Positions 35,280-44,446 of a stretch of 63,236 nt of DNA are shown piece by piece. Numbering within the stretch: position 1 is the first letter of the stretch; each line of letters begins with the position of its first letter. The notes beneath the pieces are model-generated. The model saw only the letters and a list, made by a program, of their open reading frames with translations, searched no databases and was not told where the DNA came from. Origin of the DNA: Deltaproteobacteria bacterium (GTDB lineage Bacteria > Myxococcota_A > UBA9160 > SZUA-336); the NCBI GenBank assembly GCA_016875225.1, contig VGRW01000013.1:1-63236 (forward strand), in the 5' to 3' direction. The position numbers and the translations under genes were made by a program.

Positions 35280-36827
35280 ATGGCGTCGATCGCACAGACC
35301 CGGTCCGGAAAGATCGAAGGCGAGGAGCGATCGGGCGTCCACGTGTTCCGAGGCGTTCCGTACGCGGCTCCACCGGTCGGCAAGCTTCGCTGGCGCGCGC
35401 CCGAACGCGAGGCCGCCTGGTCGGGCGTGCGGTCGGCTGCGAGCTTCGGCAACGCGTCGCCGCAGAATGCGCTTCCGCTCGATCTGCTCGCGGCCTTCAA
35501 GATCGAGGAGCCCAGGAGCGAAGATTGCCTGTACCTGAACGTCTGGACGCCGGGACTCGACGGCGCGCGGCGGCCCGTGATGGTCTGGATCCACGGCGGC
35601 GCGTTCACGATCGGCTCGGGCGCGCAGTCGCTCTACGACGGCGGGCAGCTCGCGAAGCGCGGTGACGTCGTGGTGGTGACGATCAACTACCGGCTGGGCG
35701 CGCTCGGCTTCCTGCGTCTGGCCGAGCTCACGAACGGGCAGATTCCGTCTACGGGGAACGAGGGGATCCTCGACCAGGTCGCGGCGCTCGAGTGGGTGCG
35801 CGAGAACATCGCGGCGTTCGGCGGCGATCCCGAGAACGTGACGATCTTCGGCGAGTCCGCGGGCGCGATGAGCGTCGGCACGCTGCTCGGCATGCCGAAG
35901 GCGCGCGGGCTGTTCCAGAAGGCGATCCCGCAGAGCGGCGCGAGCCACACGGCAAGCGCGCTCGAGCGACACGTTCGGGTGGCGCAGAAGTTCGCCGAGA
36001 TCACCGGCGCGTGGGACGCCGAGGGGCTGCTCGCGCTGCCCACCGATTCGCTGCTCGCGGCCGCCGCGCGGATCGCGCCGGTTCCCGGTCAGGAGGCGGA
36101 TCCGCAGATCGGCGGCATGCCGCTGCAGCCGGTGATCGACGGCAGCGTGGTTCCGCGTCTCTCGATCGAGTCGGTCGCGCGCGGCTCGGCCGCGGGTGTC
36201 GGGCTTCTGGTCGGCTCGACGCTGGACGAGTGGAAGCTCTTCGCGGCGATGGACCCGAGCGTGACGTCGCTCTCCGACGAGCCGCTGGTCGCACGCGTAG
36301 AGAAGCGCCTGGGCGCCGCAGGCCGGCCGCTGGTCGAGACCTATCGAAAGGCGAGGACGGAGCGCGGCGCCGGCGCGAGCGCGCCCGAGCTCTTCATGGC
36401 GATCGAGACCGACCGGATCTTCCGCATGCCCGGCCTGGCGCTGATCGAGGCGCAGCGGGAGCACGACGCGCGCGTCTACAGCTACCTGTTCACCTGGCCA
36501 TCGCCGATGTTCGGCGGGATGTTCGGGGCGTGTCACGCGGTCGAGCTCGGCTTCGTGTTCGGAACCCACGATCGCCCGGGCGTTTCGGAGTTCTCGGGCG
36601 CGGGTGCGGCCGCCGACGCGCTCGCCGCGTCGACGATGGACGCCTGGATCGCGTTCGCGCGAAGCGGCGATCCGAGCTCGCAGTCGCTCGGGCGCTGGCC
36701 GGCCTACACCGCATCGGATCGCGCGACCATGCTTCTCGGCGAGCGCAGCCGGATGGAGCACGCGCCGCTCGAAGAGGAGCGCCGCGCCTGGGACGCGGTT
36801 CCGAAACAAGTGCTGGGCGCGGTCTGA
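35280..36827 (+). CDS. type-B carboxylesterase (first of a pair)
   Basis: A 515-residue alpha/beta hydrolase starts at an ATG with GGAAGGAG upstream. Family features are FRGVPYAAPPVGKLRWRAPE, SEDCLYLNVWTPG, the oxyanion loop VWIHGGAFTIGSG, and the nucleophile elbow IFGESAGAMS. The acidic triad residue lies in GSTLDEWKLF, and the histidine in FGACHAVELGFVFG. All three catalytic residues are in place. No signal peptide is seen, so it should act in the cytosol. It is followed by a crotonase and a second carboxylesterase in one transcript. Confidence 0.9.
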   Translation: MASIAQTRSGKIEGEERSGVHVFRGVPYAAPPVGKLRWRAPEREAAWSGVRSAASFGNASPQNALPLDLLAAFKIEEPRSEDCLYLNVWTPGLDGARRPVMVWIHGGAFTIGSGAQSLYDGGQLAKRGDVVVVTINYRLGALGFLRLAELTNGQIPSTGNEGILDQVAALEWVRENIAAFGGDPENVTIFGESAGAMSVGTLLGMPKARGLFQKAIPQSGASHTASALERHVRVAQKFAEITGAWDAEGLLALPTDSLLAAAARIAPVPGQEADPQIGGMPLQPVIDGSVVPRLSIESVARGSAAGVGLLVGSTLDEWKLFAAMDPSVTSLSDEPLVARVEKRLGAAGRPLVETYRKARTERGAGASAPELFMAIETDRIFRMPGLALIEAQREHDARVYSYLFTWPSPMFGGMFGACHAVELGFVFGTHDRPGVSEFSGAGAAADALAASTMDAWIAFARSGDPSSQSLGRWPAYTASDRATMLLGERSRMEHAPLEEERRAWDAVPKQVLGAV

Positions 36828-36830
36828 GCC

Positions 36831-37730
36831 ATGGGTGACTGGAAGAACATCCGCTACCAGGTGGAGCACGGCCGCGCGCGGATCACGCTCGATCGCCCGG
36901 AGAAACGCAACGCGCTCTCGCTCGCGCTGCTCGAGGAGCTCTCGCTCGCGCTCTGGGACGCGGACGCGGACCGCGAGGTGCACGCCGTGATCATCCGCGG
37001 CGCCGGCTCCTGCTTCAGCGCCGGCTACGACCTCACCGAGCCGCCGAAGTCCGCGGGCCTGCGCGAGGGCGCGCGCTACCGCGGCGGCCGCAGCGTAGAC
37101 GACGACATCTGGCAGCTCGAGCGCGCGCAGCGCCTGCGCATGGCGATCTTCGACATGCACAAGCCGGTGATCGCGCAGGTCCACGGCCACTGCCTGGCTG
37201 GCGGAACCGACATCGCCCTGCTCTGCGACATGGTGATCGCCGCCGACGACGCGCGCTTCGGCTTTCCGCCCGCGCGCGACCTTGGCGCTCTGCCCAACAA
37301 CATGTGGCTGTACAACGTGGGCCCGCAGTGGGCCAAGCGCCTGACGCTCACGGGCGACACGATCACGGGCGCCGAGGCGGCGCAGATCGGCCTGGTGATG
37401 AAGTCCGTGCCGCCCGATCTGCTCGAGGCCGAGGTCGAGGGCCTGGCGGATCGGCTGGCGCTGGTGGACGCGGATCTGCTCGCGGCGAACAAGCGGATCA
37501 TCAATCTCGGGCTCGAGCTGATGGGCGCGCGCACGCTGCAGCGGCTGGCCTGCGAGAACGACGCTCGGGGTCACCTCGCCGCGAGCGCCCGCGGGTTCGT
37601 CGCGACCGCCGCCGAGAAGGGGCTCAAGGCGGCGCTGCAGGAGCGCGACGCGAAGTTCGGCGACGGCCGCGCGCGCGTGAACGGACCCGAGCTGCGCGAT
37701 TCGCGCGGACACCTGAAGGAAGAGCGCTGA
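36831..37730 (+). CDS. crotonase-family protein between two esterases
   Basis: The 299-residue protein shows LDRPEKRNALSLALLEEL, FSAGYDLTEPP and GHCLAGGTDIALLCDMVIAA of the crotonase fold. The active-site strand reads FGFPPARDLGALPNNMWLYN, with Pro where hydratases have the first catalytic Glu. The classical hydratase pair is therefore missing. This subgroup is widespread in Actinobacteria and Myxococcota with unknown chemistry. It is 3 bases after the first esterase, and its stop overlaps the start of the second. Confidence 0.85.
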   Translation: MGDWKNIRYQVEHGRARITLDRPEKRNALSLALLEELSLALWDADADREVHAVIIRGAGSCFSAGYDLTEPPKSAGLREGARYRGGRSVDDDIWQLERAQRLRMAIFDMHKPVIAQVHGHCLAGGTDIALLCDMVIAADDARFGFPPARDLGALPNNMWLYNVGPQWAKRLTLTGDTITGAEAAQIGLVMKSVPPDLLEAEVEGLADRLALVDADLLAANKRIINLGLELMGARTLQRLACENDARGHLAASARGFVATAAEKGLKAALQERDAKFGDGRARVNGPELRDSRGHLKEER

Positions 37731-39232
37731 TGGCCGCGATCGTCGAGACCCGTCTCGGAAAAGTGTCGGGGGAGGAGCTGGCCGATCACACGCGCTTCCG
37801 CGGCATTCCGTACGCGGCTCCGCCGGTCGGGGAGCTGCGCTTCCGCGCGCCGCGACCCGCGGCGCCGTGGGCGGGCGTGCGCGAGGCGCGCGCGTTCGGT
37901 CACGCGGCGCCGCAGAACCCGAGCTTCCTGCCCGGGATGGAGTCGGGCGACCAGAGCGAGGACTGCCTGTACCTGAACGTGTACACGCCGCGCGCCGACG
38001 CGGCGCGAAGGCCCGTGCTGTTCTGGATCCACGGCGGCGGATTCACCGGCGGCTCGGGCGGACAGGCGCTCTACGACGGCGGTCGGCTCGCCGCGCGCGG
38101 CGACGTGGTGGTGGTGACGATCAACTACCGGCTCGGGGCGCTCGGCTACACGAACCTGGAGAGGCTCGACGCGAACCTGGGCCAGCAGGACCAGATCGCG
38201 GCGCTGCGCTTCGTGCGCGAGAACATCGCCGCCTTCGGCGGAGACCCGGACCGGATCACGATCTTCGGCGAGAGCGCGGGTGGAATGGCGGTCTCGACGC
38301 TTCTCGCCATGCCGGCCGCGCGCGGCCTGTTCCGCGGCGCGATCGCGCAGAGCGGCGCCGCCCACCACGTGCACTCGCGCGAGAGCGCGGCGCGGGTCGC
38401 GATCGCGCTTCTGGCCGAGCTAGGGCTCGGCCCGAACGACGTCGGCAGGCTTCGCGACGTGCCGGTGCCGGCGCTGCTCGCGGCGCAGGCGAAGCTGCTC
38501 GTCGAGACCGCGCGCGGCGGGGCGCTGCTCGCCTTCGCGCCCGCGCTCGACGCCGACACGCTTCCGCGTCACCCGCTGGAGGCGGTGCGCGACGGAACGG
38601 CGCGCGACGTCGCGCTCCTGGTCGGCGCGAACCGGGACGAGATCAAGCTGTTCCGCATGGGCGTTGCGGCCAGCGCCGAGCTCGACGCAGCGGGTCTGGC
38701 CAAGCGAGTGCGCGGCGGTCTGCGCGCGCACGGCGCGGACGAGTCGCACGCGGAGCGACTGATCGAGACCTACCGCACGGCGCGCGCAGGCCGCGCGTCG
38801 ACCGAACCCGGAGAGCTTCTCGACGCGCTCGACTCCGACCGCACCTTCCGCGTGCCCGCGATCCGCCTCGCCGAGGCGCAGGCGCCGCACCAGCCGCGCA
38901 CCTACGAGTACTTCTTCACCTGGAGCTCGCCCGCGCGGCGCGGAACGCTCGGTGCCTGTCACGCGCTCGAGCTGCCGTTCGTCTTCGGAACGCTCGACGC
39001 ACCGACGATGGACAAATTCGCCGGCAAGGGCCCCGAGGCCGAGGCGCTCTCGGCGCGGATGATGGACGCCTGGATCGCCTTCGCGCGAAGCGGCGAGCCG
39101 GGCCACGCGGCGCTGCCCGCCTGGCCGGGCTACGACACGGCGGAGCGCGCGACGCTGATCTTCGATCGCCAGTGCGAGCTCGCAAACGCCCCGCTCGACG
39201 CCGAGCGCGCGGCCTGGGAAGGCGTGATCTAG
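37730..39232 (+). CDS. type-B carboxylesterase (second of a pair)
   Basis: This 500-residue paralogue of the esterase two genes upstream has the same order of motifs. These are FRGIPYAAPPVGELRFRAPR, SEDCLYLNVYTPR, WIHGGGFTGGSG, nucleophile IFGESAGGMA, acidic NRDEIKLF and histidine LGACHALELPFVFG. The ATG shares a base with the crotonase stop (TGATG). The two esterases look like an old tandem duplication with a crotonase between them, suggesting a pathway that hydrolyses esters before or alongside acyl-CoA conversion. Confidence 0.9.
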   Translation: MAAIVETRLGKVSGEELADHTRFRGIPYAAPPVGELRFRAPRPAAPWAGVREARAFGHAAPQNPSFLPGMESGDQSEDCLYLNVYTPRADAARRPVLFWIHGGGFTGGSGGQALYDGGRLAARGDVVVVTINYRLGALGYTNLERLDANLGQQDQIAALRFVRENIAAFGGDPDRITIFGESAGGMAVSTLLAMPAARGLFRGAIAQSGAAHHVHSRESAARVAIALLAELGLGPNDVGRLRDVPVPALLAAQAKLLVETARGGALLAFAPALDADTLPRHPLEAVRDGTARDVALLVGANRDEIKLFRMGVAASAELDAAGLAKRVRGGLRAHGADESHAERLIETYRTARAGRASTEPGELLDALDSDRTFRVPAIRLAEAQAPHQPRTYEYFFTWSSPARRGTLGACHALELPFVFGTLDAPTMDKFAGKGPEAEALSARMMDAWIAFARSGEPGHAALPAWPGYDTAERATLIFDRQCELANAPLDAERAAWEGVI

Positions 39233-39786
39233 GACCGCGACCCGGAGCGCGCGCGGCCGCCGAGCGGGATGCGCGCGTGCACCACGCCGTCCGGGTTCTC
39301 GACGATCGCGACGCTCTCGAGCCGCGTCTGGATCGGCAGTGGAACCTCCGCGCAGACGCGCAGCGCCGGCGCGACCTGCTCGGGGGCGAGCGCCGTGGTG
39401 AGCGTGCAGTGCGGCACCCAGCGGCCCGGCCGGTAGTACTCCCACGGATCCCGGGCGACGCCGCGGAAGAGCGCGTCGAAGCGCTCGTGCAGCTCGATCA
39501 GCTCGCGCGTCGCGATCACGCCCAGGAAGACCACGCCCTGGCGGTTCGAGAACGTCCCCAGCGAGACCAGCGTCGCGTGCGGCGCGGGCTCGCGCGCGGC
39601 GAATTCGCCGAGCTTGCGCTCGAAGTCGATCGGATCGAGCCCGGCGCAGACGCCGAGCGAGACGTGCGGCGTGTTCCCGAGCTCGAGCAGGCGCGACGGA
39701 AGCCCGGCCGCCGCGATCCTCTCCCAGATCTCGCGGACCCGCGCGTCGCCGGCTTCGTCCAGGAACAGCTCGATCGCGAAATTCAC
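39229..39786 (-). CDS. 2'-5' RNA ligase-like 2H phosphoesterase
   Basis: About 185 residues from the GTG at 39786. Two HxT/S motifs are present, TPHVSLGV (HVS) and VPHCTLTT (HCT), separated by roughly 85 residues, as in the 2H superfamily that opens cyclic phosphates. A longer frame to an ATG at 39828 would overlap the divergent gene's start and is less likely. Its 3' end overlaps the second esterase by 4 bases, tail to tail. Confidence 0.75.
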   Translation of the reverse strand: MNFAIELFLDEAGDARVREIWERIAAAGLPSRLLELGNTPHVSLGVCAGLDPIDFERKLGEFAAREPAPHATLVSLGTFSNRQGVVFLGVIATRELIELHERFDALFRGVARDPWEYYRPGRWVPHCTLTTALAPEQVAPALRVCAEVPLPIQTRLESVAIVENPDGVVHARIPLGGRARSGSRS

Positions 39787-39826
39787 CCAGCGATGATGCC
39801 ACGCCCGCGGCGTGTATGATCGGCGC

Positions 39827-41113
39827 ATGGCAGATCTGCTCGGGCTCGCGGCCCGCTACATCGACGAGGGCGTGTACGAGGGACCGGGCTCGGTGAACCG
39901 GACCAACACGGAGCTCTCCGAAATCGCCGACGGGGTCGCGCTGGTCGAGGCGTTCTCGCACGTGGTGGTGCTGCGCACGGACGAAGGTCTGGTGGTCTTC
40001 GACACCAGCCTCGAGGCGTTCGCGGCGCCGATCCTGGCCAGCCTGCGCCGCTGGTCGGACGCGCGCGTACACACGATCGCGTACACCCACGGGCACGTGG
40101 ACCACGTGGGCGGATCGCAGGCGTTCGTGGACGAGGCGCGCTCGCGGGGCGTCGAGCCGCCGCGCTTCGTCGGGCACGAGAACGTCTCGCCGCGCTTCGC
40201 GCGCTACGAGCGCACGAACGGCTGGAACGTCGCGATCAACACGCGCCAGTTCGGGCGCTCGGGCCTGCTCGGCGGGCCGGATGCGCGCTTCGGCCCGAAG
40301 ACCTGGGTGCGGCCCGACACGAGCTTCCGCGAGCGGATGCGGCTCTCGGTCGGCGGCCAGACGCTCGAGCTCCGGCACGCGCGCGGCGAGACCGACGACC
40401 ACCTCTGGGCGTGGCTGCCCGAGCGCAAGGCGCTCGCGGTCGGCGACTTCGTCACCTGGGTGTTCCCGAACGCCGGAAATCCGCAGAAGGTCCAGCGCTA
40501 CCCGCTCGAGTGGGCGCAGGCGCTTCGCGAGATGAGCGCGCTCGGCGCGGAGCTGCTGCTCCCCGCGCACGGCCTGCCGATCGCGGGCGCCGCGCGCATC
40601 GCTCGCGTGCTCGACGACGTCGCGAGCGCCCTCGAGCACGTGGTGAACGAGACGCTCTCGCGCATGAACGCGGGCGAGACGCTCGACGCGATCGTGCAGG
40701 GCGTGCGCGTGCCCGCGCACCTGCTCGAGCGGCCGTACCTGCGGCCGGTCTACGACGAGCCGGAGTTCGTGGTGCGGAACGTCTGGCGGCAGTACGGCGG
40801 CTGGTACGACGGGAACCCCGCGCACCTGAAGCCCGCCCCCGCGTCGCAGCTCGCGCGCGAGCTCGCGGCGCTCGCGGGCGGCGCGTCGCAGCTCGCCGCT
40901 CGCGCGAAGGAGCTCGCCGCTGCAAACGAGCTCCGCCTCGCCTGCGAGCTGGTCGAGCTCGCCGTGCAGGCGGATCCCGAGAGCCGCGCGGCGCACGGCG
41001 CGCGCGCCGAGATCTACGCCGCGCGCAGGAAATCCGAGCTCTCGCTGATGGCGCGCGGGATCTTCGGCGCGGCCGCCGAGGAATCCGCGGCGAAGCTCGG
41101 CCCGACGCGCTAG
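39827..41113 (+). CDS. metallo-beta-lactamase hydrolase with alkylsulfatase-like dimerisation domain
   Basis: This 428-residue protein has the dizinc motif AYTHGHVDHVGGSQAF. Further metal-site segments are HARGETDDHLWAW and LLLPAHGLPI. The helical C-terminal region LARELAALAGGASQLAARAK with ANELRLACELVELAVQADPE resembles the dimerisation domain of SDS-type alkylsulfatases. No signal peptide is visible. It is the first gene of a transcript that continues into an RND exporter, a methyltransferase and a START-like protein. A lipid-like ester or sulfate substrate is possible. Confidence 0.82.
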   Translation: MADLLGLAARYIDEGVYEGPGSVNRTNTELSEIADGVALVEAFSHVVVLRTDEGLVVFDTSLEAFAAPILASLRRWSDARVHTIAYTHGHVDHVGGSQAFVDEARSRGVEPPRFVGHENVSPRFARYERTNGWNVAINTRQFGRSGLLGGPDARFGPKTWVRPDTSFRERMRLSVGGQTLELRHARGETDDHLWAWLPERKALAVGDFVTWVFPNAGNPQKVQRYPLEWAQALREMSALGAELLLPAHGLPIAGAARIARVLDDVASALEHVVNETLSRMNAGETLDAIVQGVRVPAHLLERPYLRPVYDEPEFVVRNVWRQYGGWYDGNPAHLKPAPASQLARELAALAGGASQLAARAKELAAANELRLACELVELAVQADPESRAAHGARAEIYAARRKSELSLMARGIFGAAAEESAAKLGPTR

Positions 41114-41129
41114 AGCGGAGCGCAGGCGC

Positions 41130-43544
41130 GTGCTCTCCCCGCTCGAGTTCGCGCTGTCGAGCGGGGCGCTCCTGTTCGCGGCTACGCTCGTCGCGCTGTT
41201 GCGCCCGGCCTGGATCGTGGACCACCCGCGCGTGGTGCTGGGCGGGCTTGCGCTGGTCACGCTCGCAATGACCGCGGCGCTGGTCCGCCCCGAGCCGCTC
41301 GGATTCCGCATCGGCGTGGACGCGTCTAGCGAGCCGATGCTCCCCGCGAACGACCCCGGCGAGCCGATCTACCAGCGCGCGGTGCTCGACTTCGGCGACG
41401 ACGACGTCTTCGTGATCGCGATGGAGGCCGACGACGTCTTCGCGCGGGCGAACCTCGAGACCCTGCGCGCCGTGAGCGACGAGATCCTGAAGCTGCCGGG
41501 GGTTCGCGGCACCGAGAGCCTGGTCGACGTCTACGCGTACCACTGGAACGCGCGCGACGAGCTGGTGGAGCTGGGCCGTTTCATCGACGAGATCCCGTCC
41601 GACCCGGCAGAGCTCGCCGACCTGCGCGCTCGCGCGCTCGGCGACCCGCTCTACACGAAGACGATCGTCGCGCGCGACGGCCGGGCGGCCGCGATCAACG
41701 TCACGTTCGCGCCGATGAGCGACGACGACTTCGTCGAGCTCGCCCTGGACGAGCGGATCGCGGCGATCCTCGCGACCGCCGCGCGAGAGGGCGTGGAGTT
41801 CCACGTCACCGGTCGGCCGCACGTGCGCTCGCGCGCGCACCACCTGCTGATCCACGACATGCTGAACCTGATCCCGATCGCCGTGCTGGTGGCGGTGATC
41901 GCGCTCTGGCTCATGACCGGATCCGTGCGCGGAACCCTGGTGCCGCTGGCCGCGAACCTGACCGCGACGTTCTGGGTCTACGGCGCGATGGCGCTGGTCG
42001 GCTCGGATCTGAACCTGATCACGCTCGTGCTCGGGCCGGTGATGATCACGGTCGGTGGCGTGTACGGCGTGCACGTCTTCGCGCGCTACGAGGTCGTCGC
42101 CGCCGGCTCCGCCGACGCGCGTTCGGCCGCGCTCGCGAGCCTGCGCGACACGAGCGCTCCGGTGCTGATCTCGGGCTTCACCACAATGGTCGGCTTCGCG
42201 GCGCTGCTCATGAACGAGATCCCGGCGACGAGCCAGCTCGGAGCGTTCTGCGTCTTCGGCGTGGCATCGATCACGGTGATCACGCTCACCGGCGTGCCGG
42301 CCGCGCTCTCGCTCCTGCGCTTGCGCAAGACCGACGGCAGCGATGCGGCGCTGTACGAAGCGCAGACGCGGCTGGCTCGCGCGGCTCGAAGGTCGATGGA
42401 GTCCGCGCTCGGCTCGCTCGGCCGCTTCCAGGTGCGACACGCGCGCGCAGTGCTCGCGTTCTGGGGCGTGATCGCGATCGCCGCGGTCTCGTTCGTTCCG
42501 CGCATCGTCGTCGACACCGACTTCATCACGTACTTCCTGAAGGAGTCGGACGTGCGCCGCGACTTCGAGGCCGTGAACCGGCTGCTCACGGGCGCGGTCC
42601 CGATCTACGTCGTGCTGCAGGGCGACCAGGAGGGCACGTTCCGCGAGCCCGACTCGCTTCGCGCCGTCGAGCGGGTGCAGCGCCGGCTCGAGGCGTTGCC
42701 CGGCGTGACCAGCGTGGTCTCCGTGGTCGACCTGGTGAAGCTCGCGCGGCAGGCGCTCGAGCAGGGCGATCCGGCGGCCTCGCGAATCCCCGACACGCGC
42801 AACGAGGCTGCGGAGCTGGTGTTCCTGATCCCGAAGGAGAAGCTGCGCTCGTTTGCGACCTCGAACCACTCCAGCGCCAATCTCGTGCTGCGGACCGACC
42901 AGCTCGGCTCCGCCGCGCTGCGCGGGCTCGAAGACGCCATCCGCGCCGAGCTCGCGGCCGAGGCGCTCCCGTCCGGCATACACGCAGACGTGACGGGAAG
43001 TGCGATCCGCATCAACCGCGGCGCGGACGGAATCGCCGGCAATCAGATCGGGCAGCTCGCCATCACGATCGTGTTCATCCTCGTGATCGTCTGGCGGGTC
43101 TTCGGGCAGCTCGGGCTCGGCCTGCTCGCTCTGCCCACGAACGTGATGCCCGTGATCAACTTCTTCGGCCTGCTCGGCGCCGGAGTCACGACCCTCTCCG
43201 TCCCGACCAGCCTGATCGGCTGCGTCGCGCTCGGCATCGCGGTCGACGACACCTGCCACTTCCTGCAGGTGTTCCGGAAGGAGCGCGCGCGCGGCGTCTC
43301 CGCCGAGGACGCCGCGCTGCACTGCATCGTCGAGGTCGGCCGGCCGATGGTGGTGACCTCGATCATGCTCGTCGCGGGCTTCCTGGTGATGCTCTTCTCG
43401 AGCTTCGCCACGCTGCGCGAGTTCGGCTACCTGACCGCGATCACGATGGGGCTCTGCCTGGCCACCGACGTCGGCATGCTGCCCGCGCTCCTGGTCGCGC
43501 TCGCGCGCCTGTCCGAGCCGCGTGGCGTAGACTCGGCGGCGTGA
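41130..43544 (+). CDS. MMPL/RND-superfamily exporter
   Basis: The 804-residue membrane protein starts at a GTG. One helix at the N-terminus is followed by a periplasmic domain and five helices at about 245-400. A cytosolic linker and the second set (helix about 445-465, periplasmic domain, helices about 640-795) complete the layout. Motifs such as VLGPVMITVGGVYGVHVFAR and CVALGIAVDDTCHFLQVFRK carry polar residues of the proton relay. Two-lobed RND proteins of this size move lipids (MmpL, HpnN). Its neighbours favour lipid or hopanoid/sterol transport over drug efflux. Confidence 0.85.
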   Translation: MLSPLEFALSSGALLFAATLVALLRPAWIVDHPRVVLGGLALVTLAMTAALVRPEPLGFRIGVDASSEPMLPANDPGEPIYQRAVLDFGDDDVFVIAMEADDVFARANLETLRAVSDEILKLPGVRGTESLVDVYAYHWNARDELVELGRFIDEIPSDPAELADLRARALGDPLYTKTIVARDGRAAAINVTFAPMSDDDFVELALDERIAAILATAAREGVEFHVTGRPHVRSRAHHLLIHDMLNLIPIAVLVAVIALWLMTGSVRGTLVPLAANLTATFWVYGAMALVGSDLNLITLVLGPVMITVGGVYGVHVFARYEVVAAGSADARSAALASLRDTSAPVLISGFTTMVGFAALLMNEIPATSQLGAFCVFGVASITVITLTGVPAALSLLRLRKTDGSDAALYEAQTRLARAARRSMESALGSLGRFQVRHARAVLAFWGVIAIAAVSFVPRIVVDTDFITYFLKESDVRRDFEAVNRLLTGAVPIYVVLQGDQEGTFREPDSLRAVERVQRRLEALPGVTSVVSVVDLVKLARQALEQGDPAASRIPDTRNEAAELVFLIPKEKLRSFATSNHSSANLVLRTDQLGSAALRGLEDAIRAELAAEALPSGIHADVTGSAIRINRGADGIAGNQIGQLAITIVFILVIVWRVFGQLGLGLLALPTNVMPVINFFGLLGAGVTTLSVPTSLIGCVALGIAVDDTCHFLQVFRKERARGVSAEDAALHCIVEVGRPMVVTSIMLVAGFLVMLFSSFATLREFGYLTAITMGLCLATDVGMLPALLVALARLSEPRGVDSAA

Positions 43545-44446
43545 GCTCCGACGCCGAAATCCGCCGCGCCTACGACGGCTCGAGCACCGCCTTCCGCGCG
43601 CTCGAGGGCGGCGGCTGGGGCGAGCTCGTGAACCTGGGCTTCTACCCCTGGTACGCGCTCCCCGGCGTGCTCTTCGGGCTCGGGCCGTTCCAGCGCGGGC
43701 TCGCGCGCCGCTCGATCGCGCTGGTCGAGCCGCGCCCCGGAATGCGCGTGCTCGACGCCGGCTGCGGGCGCGGCTACACCACCGCGCGTCTGGCGGCCGC
43801 GGGCTGCGAGGCGATCGGCATCGATCTGCTCGCGGAGAACACCGCGGCCGCAATCGCGCGCCATTCGGAAACGACCGGCGCGCGCTTCGCCACCGCCGAC
43901 GTGACGCGGCTTCCGGCATCCGCTTCGGGAATCGAGCTCTCGAGCTCGTCGTTCGATGCGGTGCACTGCCTGGAGGTCGCGTTCCACTTCGGCGCGAAGG
44001 GACGCCGCGACTTCCTGGCCGAGAGCTTCCGCCTGCTGCGCCCGGGCGGGCGGCTCGTGCTGGTCGACTTCGTCTGGCGCGATGCGCACCCGGAGCGGAT
44101 CGAGAGCCTCGACCCGCGCCGACTGGTGCGCGACACCTGGCGCTTCGCGGAGTTCGAGCCGCTCGAGCGCTACCGATCGAGCGCAGCCGCGCTCGGCTTC
44201 CGCGAGCGCGCGATCCACGACTGGACCGTGCCGGTGATCGACACCTTCCAGCGCATCGCGCAGACGAACGCGCGGCTCGGCACCTGGCGACTCGGGCGCT
44301 CGATCCTGCGCACATTCCGCCCCGGCTACGCGCGAATGACCGCCGAGGACTGGAGGTTCCTGGTCGAGCTGATGCGCGCGCACGATGCGGTGCGCCGCGC
44401 GAGCCGCTACGTCGCGCTGGTGTGGGAGAAGCCGATTGCGGGCTAG
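43541..44446 (+). CDS. class I SAM-dependent methyltransferase, sterol/tocopherol-methyltransferase-like
   Basis: The 301-residue enzyme starts at the GTG overlapping the exporter stop (GTGA). Motif I is VLDAGCGRGYTTARLAAAGC and motif II/III lies around VHCLEVAFHFGAKGRRDFLA. A long C-terminal region (DTFQRIAQTNARLGTWRLGR and RRASRYVALVWEKP) recalls Erg6-type sterol C-methyltransferases. With an MMPL exporter and a START-like protein on each side, a lipid acceptor is plausible. The exact substrate cannot be read from the sequence. Confidence 0.8.
   Translation: MSSDAEIRRAYDGSSTAFRALEGGGWGELVNLGFYPWYALPGVLFGLGPFQRGLARRSIALVEPRPGMRVLDAGCGRGYTTARLAAAGCEAIGIDLLAENTAAAIARHSETTGARFATADVTRLPASASGIELSSSSFDAVHCLEVAFHFGAKGRRDFLAESFRLLRPGGRLVLVDFVWRDAHPERIESLDPRRLVRDTWRFAEFEPLERYRSSAAALGFRERAIHDWTVPVIDTFQRIAQTNARLGTWRLGRSILRTFRPGYARMTAEDWRFLVELMRAHDAVRRASRYVALVWEKPIAG

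Noticed and set aside
34812-37712. 966-codon minus-strand frame across the first esterase and crotonase
   Set aside because: Only its last 130 codons (from ATG 35207) are real, forming the start of the selenoprotein. The rest is antisense to two clear genes.
39787-39828. ATG 39828 as start of the 2H phosphoesterase
   Set aside because: It would overlap the start codon of the divergent metallo-hydrolase and adds Arg/His-rich residues untypical of the family. GTG 39786 begins directly at the conserved first strand.
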